Assembly: GCA_024637295.1 (NCBI GenBank) | Contig: JAGXFL010000007.1 | Span: 37,526-101,525 of the forward strand | Origin: Sulfuricurvum sp. | GTDB taxonomy: Bacteria > Campylobacterota > Campylobacteria > Campylobacterales > Sulfurimonadaceae | DNA: 64,000 nt | Direction of reading: 5' to 3' | In this document: piece after piece, positions 19,224-27,082 of the stretch | Position numbering within the stretch: position 1 is the stretch's first letter | How the letters are laid out: each line of letters opens with the position of its first letter | Position numbers and translations under genes: made by a program | Notes under the pieces: generated by a model | What the model saw: the letters and a program-made list of their open reading frames with translations, nothing else | Databases searched by the model: none | Told to the model about the DNA's origin: nothing

Positions 19224-21338
19224 ATGACCCCTCTTATAACGCTACTGCACGAAAAAACCGGCATATCAAAAACCAACATTGAATCGATTCTCAAGCTCCT
19301 CGAAGAGGGGTCAACCATCCCTTTTATTGCGCGATACCGCAAGGAAATGACGGGAGGGGCTACGGATGAGCAGTTACGGGATTTTGAAACGGTGTATGCC
19401 TATTCCAAGAAACTGTTAGAGCGCAAAGAAGAGGTGATGCGTCTGATCGCTGAGCGAGGGACGTTAACACAAGAGCTCAAATCACGTATCCAAGCCGCTG
19501 GGACACTGCAAGTGCTCGAAGATATTTATCGTCCCTTTAAAGAGAAAAAAAACACCCGTGCAGCATCGGCGATTGCGGCGGGGTTGGAACCGTTGGCCAA
19601 TATCCTGGAGAGCGGCCGATTGGAAACGGCAGAGTTCAAACGCAAAGCGCAGGAGTTTGTCAAGGATACGATTTCAAATGCCGATGATGCAATCAAAGGG
19701 GCACAGGATATTTTGGCAGAGCGCTACAGCGACGACCCAAAAGAACGCGATTATTGGCGTAAACAGCTGGAGGGGTATTCCTCCTTTGAAATCAAAGCGG
19801 CAAAAGGACTCAAAGAAGACGGACTCTTTGCCAAGCTCGCTGGTAAATCGGAGCGAATCGGTTCGATCCCTTCACACCGATATCTGGCCATCATGCGCGG
19901 GGTGTCGGAGAAAGAGCTAACGGTCAAAATAACGCATGAGATGGATCGTGTCGAAAATGCGATCAAACAGTATCGCATACCCAAAAATGCTCTCAGCAGT
20001 CGAGAGCTGTTATTGGAAGCGTATATGGACGGATTCAAACGGCTGTTATTCCCCTCTCTGGAGCGTGAAATACACGGTGTTATCAAAGAGCGTTCCGACA
20101 TTCAAGCCATCCGTACGTTTGGCAAAAACCTCACACAGTTGTTAGGCTCACCTCCCGTTACCAAACGGGTGATATTGGGGGCGGATCCTGCATACCGTAC
20201 GGGATGCAAGCTCGCGGTAGTCGATGAAAACGGTACCTATTTGGCGCATGCTGTAATCTATCCGACCCCTCCTGTGAGTGATTATGCCGCATCGGCAAAG
20301 GTGATCAAAGAGTTAGCCCAAAAATACCATATCACGAGTGTCGCCATCGGTAATGGGACCGCTTCACGAGAGACACAAGAATTTTTTGCTCAAGTAAACC
20401 GTGACGAGGGGCTAAATCTCTCCTATACGGTGGTCTCGGAAGCGGGGGCATCGGTCTATTCGGCTTCCAAAATTGCCCAAGAGGAGTATCCCCATTTAGA
20501 CGTGACGATACGTGGAGCGATTTCGATTGCGCAGCGTTTGCGTGATCCCATGGCGGCCTTGGTCAAAATCGATCCAAAGTCGTTGGGAATCGGGCAGTAT
20601 CAGCACGATGTGGATCAGAAACTCTTGGAAAAAAAACTGCATGAAGTGACCGAAGATTTGGTCAACCGTATCGGTGTTGATCCTAACAGCGCATCGGTGT
20701 CACTCCTATCGTATGTTGCAGGGGTAGGGTCAAAAATAGCACGTGCAATGGTAGAACATCGTCAAAGCAACGGTGCGTTCAAAAGCAAAAGCGAATTGCT
20801 TAAAGTCAAAGGATTAGGGGCAAAAGCGTATGAACAGTGTGCAGGATTCTTTCGAATACGTGAGGGGAAAAGCATTCTCGATAATACGGGTGTTCATCCT
20901 GAGAGCTACGACGCGGCACAGGCACTGCTAAAAGAGTATGATTTATCGTCCATTAGCAAAGTGCAGATGAGTGACATCGCGCAAAAATTGGGTATTGGAG
21001 AAGTAACGCTTGGCGATATTGTGGCAGAACTGCGAAAACCGGGATTTGACCCGCGTGAGACGTTACCTCCGATTATGTTTCGTTCCGACCTCACCGACAT
21101 CAAAGAACTCAAAGAGGGGTCGATTGTCTCAGGCGTTGTGCGCAACATCGCCGATTTCGGTGCGTTTGTGGATATCGGTCTCAAAAATGACGGGTTAATT
21201 CATATTTCTCAGATGTCCCAAAAACGCATTGCCCATCCGTTGGAAGTGTTGAGTGTCAATCAGCAGTTAAGCCGTATTCGTGTGATTGAAGTGGATGTGC
21301 AAAAGGGGAAAGTGGCATTGAGTCTAAAAGAAGAGTAA
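19224..21338 (+). CDS. tex: Tex family S1 RNA-binding protein
   Basis: STIPFIARYRKEMTGG N-terminus, helix-hairpin-helix region, C-terminal S1 domain (GSIVSGVVRNIADFGAFVDIG). Confidence 0.95.
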   Translation: MTPLITLLHEKTGISKTNIESILKLLEEGSTIPFIARYRKEMTGGATDEQLRDFETVYAYSKKLLERKEEVMRLIAERGTLTQELKSRIQAAGTLQVLEDIYRPFKEKKNTRAASAIAAGLEPLANILESGRLETAEFKRKAQEFVKDTISNADDAIKGAQDILAERYSDDPKERDYWRKQLEGYSSFEIKAAKGLKEDGLFAKLAGKSERIGSIPSHRYLAIMRGVSEKELTVKITHEMDRVENAIKQYRIPKNALSSRELLLEAYMDGFKRLLFPSLEREIHGVIKERSDIQAIRTFGKNLTQLLGSPPVTKRVILGADPAYRTGCKLAVVDENGTYLAHAVIYPTPPVSDYAASAKVIKELAQKYHITSVAIGNGTASRETQEFFAQVNRDEGLNLSYTVVSEAGASVYSASKIAQEEYPHLDVTIRGAISIAQRLRDPMAALVKIDPKSLGIGQYQHDVDQKLLEKKLHEVTEDLVNRIGVDPNSASVSLLSYVAGVGSKIARAMVEHRQSNGAFKSKSELLKVKGLGAKAYEQCAGFFRIREGKSILDNTGVHPESYDAAQALLKEYDLSSISKVQMSDIAQKLGIGEVTLGDIVAELRKPGFDPRETLPPIMFRSDLTDIKELKEGSIVSGVVRNIADFGAFVDIGLKNDGLIHISQMSQKRIAHPLEVLSVNQQLSRIRVIEVDVQKGKVALSLKEE

Positions 21339-21344
21339 ACTCTT

Positions 21345-22985
21345 CTATTTGGACAGCAGGGCGATAAGGGTTAGGGCCTGAGTGAGCAGTAAGACTAAAA
21401 AACCTATTTTGTAAAATGTCAGTGGTGAACGTTCGATGAGCGGGACCCCTTTGGTAAAAAACGGTTTTACCCGCTGGGGGGTTTTGAGCTCATACATAAA
21501 TTCAGAATAGTGGACATAGCGTTCATTGGGATTGAGTGCAATAGAACGCATGATGATCGAATCCAGCCATACGGGGATATTACTGTTGAGTTTGACACAA
21601 CGTTTAGGGTTTTTAAATATCGGTGTCTGAAACGGTTCGATCTCACCATAAGGAAGCACTCCTGTGAGCGCCCAATACATCGTTAACCCAATGGAAAAAA
21701 TCTCAGTAGATTCATTGATCACACTGCCTGTAAAACGCTCAGGTGCGAGATAACTGGGAGTTCCAGCACGTGAATTGAGTGAAAATATCTCAACGATGGA
21801 ACCAAAATCGACCATTTTGAAATCAACGCCGGCTTCTCCTATCTTCTTGGTGACAATGATGTTTTCGGGTTTAATGTCTCCATGGACCAATCCAAGCTGC
21901 AGCAGATGCGCCTCAGCATCGTGCAAAAAGATCCCCAAAGAGATCGCATTGTCAATGGAAAGAGGACGGTTGATAAGATACTCACGTAAGTTAACCCCCT
22001 CTATAAGCTCCATGAGGTAATAGCGCATGGTACGCTCGTCTGGGACCCAGGCATGACCAAAGGCATGGTGATTGATTTGCTTGGCATACCATGCTTCCCG
22101 AACAAACTCATCAAGGGCTTGCTCATCATCCGCAAGCATCGGAAACTTCATCACAAAATTTTGATTCTTTTTGGTTACTTTCCAGATACGCCCATGTTCC
22201 ATCATAGGTCTTATGAGGGTGTACCCGTCGATGATTTCCCCTTGTTTGAGTGATTGGGGAATAGGAAGCGGGGTGTTTTTGATGGCATGAAGCGGATCAA
22301 GTGCTTCTATGCGAAGGATTTGCAGGCTCATATCGTCTCGTTCATCATCTCTGGCGTCTTGGGCAATATGCTGGATAATGCTTTTTGCCCCTAACCCTTT
22401 TTGCAATAGAAGTTCAAAATCGGTATGGTTGATAAGATTGTAAACGCCGTCGCTGCATAGGATGAGGGTGTCGCCTACTGCCACAGGTGTTGAAGTGATC
22501 ACAAGTTCTAGGTTTTCACTCAGACCGCAGGCTTGGGTCAAGACGTGAGACATGTGTTCATCATCCATCGTATGATCGGTTGTGAGTTGTTTTAGGTTAC
22601 CTTCAAGGGTCAAAAGATAGATACGTGAATCACCGAGATTAAGGGTGTAAAGGGTATCACCTTCGATGACGGCAAGACATAACGTGGTGAGCAACTCGAT
22701 ACGTTCGTATTGGGTCATGGACTCGGTAAAAAGGAGATTGTTGATGTGGCGAGTAAACACTTCCATGGTTTTAGGGACACTCCACGCTCTTGGACGTGTT
22801 TTGAACTGATCCATGAAAAATTTCACACATTGGCGTGCGGCAGTGCCACCTCGTCGAGCACTTCCGACGCCATCGCATAAGATGCTTACAAGAAGCGCAT
22901 TGTCGATAATACTAAAACCACAGGCATCGTCACCTTCGCGATTTGGTTTTGGAAGGATGAATTCGCTGGATTGCACTTGAAGCAT
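21345..22985 (-). CDS. Bifunctional PP2C phosphatase / Ser-Thr protein kinase with C-terminal TM
   Basis: PP2C motifs (CDGVGSARRGG, NLGDSRIY, LCSDGVY) then kinase motifs (VHGDIKPENIIV, VDFGS, GTPSYLAPE). Confidence 0.92.
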   Translation of the reverse strand: MLQVQSSEFILPKPNREGDDACGFSIIDNALLVSILCDGVGSARRGGTAARQCVKFFMDQFKTRPRAWSVPKTMEVFTRHINNLLFTESMTQYERIELLTTLCLAVIEGDTLYTLNLGDSRIYLLTLEGNLKQLTTDHTMDDEHMSHVLTQACGLSENLELVITSTPVAVGDTLILCSDGVYNLINHTDFELLLQKGLGAKSIIQHIAQDARDDERDDMSLQILRIEALDPLHAIKNTPLPIPQSLKQGEIIDGYTLIRPMMEHGRIWKVTKKNQNFVMKFPMLADDEQALDEFVREAWYAKQINHHAFGHAWVPDERTMRYYLMELIEGVNLREYLINRPLSIDNAISLGIFLHDAEAHLLQLGLVHGDIKPENIIVTKKIGEAGVDFKMVDFGSIVEIFSLNSRAGTPSYLAPERFTGSVINESTEIFSIGLTMYWALTGVLPYGEIEPFQTPIFKNPKRCVKLNSNIPVWLDSIIMRSIALNPNERYVHYSEFMYELKTPQRVKPFFTKGVPLIERSPLTFYKIGFLVLLLTQALTLIALLSK

Positions 22986-22997
22986 TTATAAACCTTA

Positions 22998-23023
22998 ATG
23001 ATTATCTATCTAATTATAATCAT
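22998..23023. promoter_or_regulatory. Inverted repeat ATGATTAT-N10-ATAATCAT, operator candidate
   Basis: Perfect 8-bp arms about 25 bp upstream of the TATAAT at 23048-23053. Confidence 0.4.
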
Positions 23024-23047
23024 ACTAAAATGATTTAGTCTCTATGC

Positions 23048-23053
23048 TATAAT
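23048..23053 (+). promoter_or_regulatory. -10 box of glycine-zipper gene
   Basis: GCTATAATTAC upstream of GGAG RBS and ATG at 23081. Confidence 0.5.
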
Positions 23054-23080
23054 TACAATAAATATAAACGGAGACAACTA

Positions 23081-23431
23081 ATGAAACAATTAATAATGAC
23101 ACTAGCGGCTTTAGTAACAGCGGTAACGGTAAATGCTTCCAATATAGATGGGAATGCCGTATTGGGTAGTATGGTTGGAGCGGGTGTTGGTTCAGCAGTC
23201 GGTTCAGCAGTGGGTGGAAGAGAGGGTGCGATCATTGGCGGCGGTGCAGGAGGAGCACTTGGAGCAGCAGCTGGCAGCAGTAAGACAACGACGGTTCAAC
23301 GAACAAATGCTACGAGTACGACGGTTGTCCGAGAAAAAGTGGTCTACGTTGATGAAGATCGTCACCATGATAACGGTAAGCACAAAGGGCAACATAAGAA
23401 CCGTAAAGAACACGGACATGACCGCGATTAA
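23081..23431 (+). CDS. Small secreted glycine-zipper protein with charged, His-rich tail
   Basis: Signal peptide; GVGSAVGSAVGGREGAIIGGGAGGALGAAAG; tail DEDRHHDNGKHKGQHKNRKEHGHDRD. Confidence 0.8.
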   Translation: MKQLIMTLAALVTAVTVNASNIDGNAVLGSMVGAGVGSAVGSAVGGREGAIIGGGAGGALGAAAGSSKTTTVQRTNATSTTVVREKVVYVDEDRHHDNGKHKGQHKNRKEHGHDRD

Positions 23432-23448
23432 GAAAGCTGCACTATCAG

Positions 23449-24381
23449 TTAAACGGTGATTACCTGATTTTTATTTTTATTTTTAGCTTCGTACAGTGCT
23501 CTATCTGCTCGCAGTAAAGAGGTCTCAAACTCTTTATCACAGAGTTTGGTAACACCGATACTCACCGTAATACGTATCTCACTGTTTTCATAAAAGAGAC
23601 GTGCCTGTTCAATGGTTGAACGGATTTTTTCAGCGATCGATTGCGCCACATCAAGTGTGGCGCGATTGAGAACAAGGATAAATTCGTCTCCTCCAAAGCG
23701 GTATGCCTTGTCGGTATTTCGAATCAAAGAGGCAATAGTTCTCGCTACAAAGACAAGCGTCTTATCTCCAGCCAAATGAGAGTTTGTATCATTGATGGCT
23801 TTGAAATCATCCAAATCGATCATGATCAAATAGCACTCAGGTGCACCCTCGCTTTGGAGATTTTGGGTAATGGAGAGTAAATCGCTAAACAACTCTTTAC
23901 GATTGTAAAACTTTGTGAGAGCATCAATACGGTTTTCTTCAGTCAGGGTATCAATACGACGCGTCAGATCTTTGATCTGATCGTGTGCTTTGAGCAGCGC
24001 ACTTGACATTTCCGTATCCAATTGCGCCAGATTATCAACGATCTTAAGACAGTTGTTAGTCAAATAATCGTTTCCATAGCCATGAGGAGGTTTCATCCTT
24101 TGAGTATGCTCGTTCATGACTTGATGGATATCTTCATGGCTTTGTGCAAATGCTTCGAGTGCCAGCTGTGCGATCTCTAGGTATTTGTTAATATCACCCG
24201 AAGCGGTTGTCTCTTGTCGATAGGTTTCGTGTATTAATTCTTCGGAGATCTGATTTTCGAGGACTTCATTAAACGTTATCTGATAATTATTAGGGAGAGG
24301 TAATAGATGCTTATTTCGTAGAGTGGACAATGTTTGCTCACATAAATGCCAACTACCCTCAATGAAATCTTCTTTCGTCAT
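23449..24381 (-). CDS. Cytosolic GGDEF diguanylate cyclase
   Basis: RFGGDEFILVL; no TM. Confidence 0.92.
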   Translation of the reverse strand: MTKEDFIEGSWHLCEQTLSTLRNKHLLPLPNNYQITFNEVLENQISEELIHETYRQETTASGDINKYLEIAQLALEAFAQSHEDIHQVMNEHTQRMKPPHGYGNDYLTNNCLKIVDNLAQLDTEMSSALLKAHDQIKDLTRRIDTLTEENRIDALTKFYNRKELFSDLLSITQNLQSEGAPECYLIMIDLDDFKAINDTNSHLAGDKTLVFVARTIASLIRNTDKAYRFGGDEFILVLNRATLDVAQSIAEKIRSTIEQARLFYENSEIRITVSIGVTKLCDKEFETSLLRADRALYEAKNKNKNQVITV

Positions 24382-24421
24382 CGTTTATTGCCTTCAAAAC
24401 AGTATTAAAATATTATATCAT

Positions 24422-25099
24422 TTAAATCATAACATCTTTTCTTTGCCTAAATCTTTTTTTTGATGTGTGCGGATTGTCGGTTTGTGAGATGCATTTAATC
24501 TGATATTCGACCATTGCTAAAAATGGGTCTAAAAAAGAATCAAAAGCCTTTTTTTCAATCATTTCGAGCCCTTGATCTGTGAGCAGTTCCAATATCGTAA
24601 GGGTTGATTCCATGGTTGAAAGGCAAAACTCCTTAGGTTGTTCTTTGATTTGAAACTGTGATATTTTGGAATGTGTGAAGCTTAGTTTTGGCAACACTTG
24701 CAGATTGTGGCTTAAACGCAGTATTTTCATCGAGCATGGCCATGTGGAATCGATGATAAAAATGATCAATCGGCGGTTGTTTAACTGAATTCTCTGAGTG
24801 TTGAGATCAATACTTTCATTTCCTGGGTAGAGAACATAGCAGCAGTTACTAGGATCGTTTATGATGGCATTAACGGCGTTGTGATGGCTAAAATCAACAT
24901 CGATATAAAGCTCTGAGTTAGGAAGGGAGAGATGGGTAAGTCTTCCTGTGCCATTTTTGGTTTTTTTGAACTCTTTGGGGTGCATGAGAATGATAAACTT
25001 TGTTTTGGTGGCAATTGGCTTTACCACGGCACACATGCACAGATTCATGGGGCGGTAACACTGATAACACGTCGCTCTTGTTTCTATAGGATTTCTCAA
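24422..25099 (-). CDS. DTW domain protein (tRNA-uridine aminocarboxypropyltransferase-like)
   Basis: CxxCxxPxxxCxC-like N-terminus, HPKE, YPG, DSTW. Confidence 0.8.
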   Translation of the reverse strand: MRNPIETRATCYQCYRPMNLCMCAVVKPIATKTKFIILMHPKEFKKTKNGTGRLTHLSLPNSELYIDVDFSHHNAVNAIINDPSNCCYVLYPGNESIDLNTQRIQLNNRRLIIFIIDSTWPCSMKILRLSHNLQVLPKLSFTHSKISQFQIKEQPKEFCLSTMESTLTILELLTDQGLEMIEKKAFDSFLDPFLAMVEYQIKCISQTDNPHTSKKRFRQRKDVMI

Positions 25100-25141
25100 A
25101 TTTTTTTGACAGTATACCGCTTTATGAAGTTTTGAATCACA

Positions 25142-26401
25142 TCAAATGCTGACGATACGGTTTCGTCCCTCATTTTTAGCTTTATACAAGGCCACATCGG
25201 CAGATGAAATGAGAATAGTCTGATTTTTTGCTTCATTAGGTATCATGCATGAGATTCCGAAACTCATCGTAATAGGGTCTGTAAAGCCCCATTTGAATTG
25301 CAAATTGTCAGTATCTTTGAGGTTATCTTGGATTCTACTGCACAATGCTTGGGCATCATTGCAATTGGTGTCGTATAAGACGATCACAAACTCTTCTCCG
25401 CCATAGCGAGCGACAAAGTCACTGCTTCTTTGTAATGAGCTTTTCAAAATGGCTGCCAATGCTTTTAGAACTTCATCGCCCATCGAGTGCCCGTAGGTGT
25501 CATTGATCCGTTTAAAATGGTCTATATCACACATAACGATAGAGATCTCGACGCGATTGCGTTGAGCCAGTTGGTACATATCGTTATAGTAGTTGTCAAA
25601 TGCTCTTCTGTTGGCTAATTGCGTTAGAGGATCGGTGAGAGTCAATTCTATTAATTGCTGATTAGCCTCTTCGAGCGCCTGAGTTCTTTCATGAACTTTG
25701 AGTTCCAAAGAGTGATTGAGACTATCGAGTGTTTCAGAGTGTGTATGGATCTTTTCAACCATACTCAATATGGCGTTATGAATGATTCCGACTTCATCGT
25801 TCCTGGTCGATTTTTGTGTCGGAAAATGGTTGAGCTTTGGGTCATAGTTTAAAACATTTTGGGTAAGTTCTTGTAAGAATCTGAACTCTCTTTTGATCAA
25901 AATAAGAAAAAATGTAAGTAAGGCTAAGGTAACAGTAAAGATCTTAAATGTGACTATTTTATTATTTTGTAACATCACTTCGTATTCATGGTCGTCAAAA
26001 CGGGCATGTGCTGTTGCGAGTATCTCTCCTGTGAGGGGATCGATGATTTTTTTATTGGAGGAGTCAATGGCACAGCATTTTTTTTCTTTTTTATTGGGGT
26101 CTTTGAAATATTTGTAAAGAATCTTGCCATCCGATGTTGTTAATGTGAGACCTTCCATATCGCTGTTTTGATTGATGATCTGATCGAGATATTCTTTGTT
26201 GGCATCATTGAGTCCTAATGATAGATTGAGACCAAGAACAGGAGCAATAGTGTTGAGCAATAAAGTATTTTTTTCTTTTTTTGATGTCATAAATTGTTCG
26301 GTAATATGTTGAGTGACTTCATAGCGCTGTAAGCCAACCAGAAACAGTGTAAAAAAGATAACACTGACAATAATTTTGATTTCTATACAAATATTATTCA
26401 T
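25142..26401 (-). CDS. YfiN-like membrane diguanylate cyclase (2 TM, short periplasmic domain, HAMP-like linker, GGDEF)
   Basis: ARYGGEEFVIVL; TM at both ends of a ~130 aa periplasmic region; TAATG overlap with YfiR-like gene. Confidence 0.88.
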   Translation of the reverse strand: MNNICIEIKIIVSVIFFTLFLVGLQRYEVTQHITEQFMTSKKEKNTLLLNTIAPVLGLNLSLGLNDANKEYLDQIINQNSDMEGLTLTTSDGKILYKYFKDPNKKEKKCCAIDSSNKKIIDPLTGEILATAHARFDDHEYEVMLQNNKIVTFKIFTVTLALLTFFLILIKREFRFLQELTQNVLNYDPKLNHFPTQKSTRNDEVGIIHNAILSMVEKIHTHSETLDSLNHSLELKVHERTQALEEANQQLIELTLTDPLTQLANRRAFDNYYNDMYQLAQRNRVEISIVMCDIDHFKRINDTYGHSMGDEVLKALAAILKSSLQRSSDFVARYGGEEFVIVLYDTNCNDAQALCSRIQDNLKDTDNLQFKWGFTDPITMSFGISCMIPNEAKNQTILISSADVALYKAKNEGRNRIVSI

Positions 26402-26958
26402 TATTTTTCACCTTCATTTAGGTATATTTTTGAAATTCTGATGAGTAGATTGTCAACTTCAATCCCGTTTTTACGTAGGGCTTTGAGATTGAGATAGGGG
26501 GTTACTTTTCTCCCTAGAAAGAGAGAAGCATCAACACCATTTGTCAGATATTGGGGATCATAAGACATGGTCATAGCAGTATGGTCATGGGCATACTGAA
26601 GAGCCTTTTCGATGTTTTTATCAGTGCTTGAGAACAAGAAGATGAGTTGAGTGTTCTGGCATTTATCAATCGTGGAATAGGTAGTGTTGGTCAATTTTAG
26701 CGGATGATTATTGATCCCGTTGGGATAGGTGTCACGCAGTTTATTAGTCAGGGTGAGTCCGATCAGTTCATCGATCTTGTCATTGACGATACACAGTTCG
26801 ATGTTTTCTTTTAACCGATCTTTTTGACTGCTCATCAAAACTATACGGGGGATGATCTTGGAATACAGGATGAGTGTTTCATCATCGTAGGCAGATGCAC
26901 TAAGAGTGGTAAAACATAGCAGTGTTATCGCAAAAAATCGTTTAAACAATGATAACAA
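26401..26958 (-). CDS. YfiR-like (DUF4154-type) periplasmic protein, TTG start
   Basis: Signal peptide; CQNTQLIFLFSS … MSYDPQYLTNGVDASLFLGRKVTPYLNLKALRKNGIEVDNLLIRISKIY pattern. Confidence 0.65.
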   Translation of the reverse strand: MLSLFKRFFAITLLCFTTLSASAYDDETLILYSKIIPRIVLMSSQKDRLKENIELCIVNDKIDELIGLTLTNKLRDTYPNGINNHPLKLTNTTYSTIDKCQNTQLIFLFSSTDKNIEKALQYAHDHTAMTMSYDPQYLTNGVDASLFLGRKVTPYLNLKALRKNGIEVDNLLIRISKIYLNEGEK

Positions 26959-26978
26959 ACTGCCGCTCCCTTTTATAA

Positions 26979-27000
26979 TAATGTAACTATAATGTAACTA
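26979..27000. promoter_or_regulatory. Tandem direct repeat TAATGTAACTA x2 (11-bp period), operator candidate
   Basis: Two perfect abutting copies in the divergent promoter region. Confidence 0.5.
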
Positions 27001-27082
27001 TTAAGGTAATTAGTATATCATCATATCTAAAATAATTTAATGTATTCTAGTAATATTTTAAAATAAAAATAAATGGGTTATT

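Noticed and set aside
19558-20145. Overlapping ORFs within tex (19558..19920, 19751..20101, 19936..20145)
   Set aside because: Out-of-frame or antisense to a clear Tex protein; no domain signal or RBS.
23148-23459. Alternative + frame 103-aa ORF overlapping the glycine-zipper gene
   Set aside because: The 23081 frame has a signal peptide, promoter and RBS; the alternative frame is a repeat-driven shadow.
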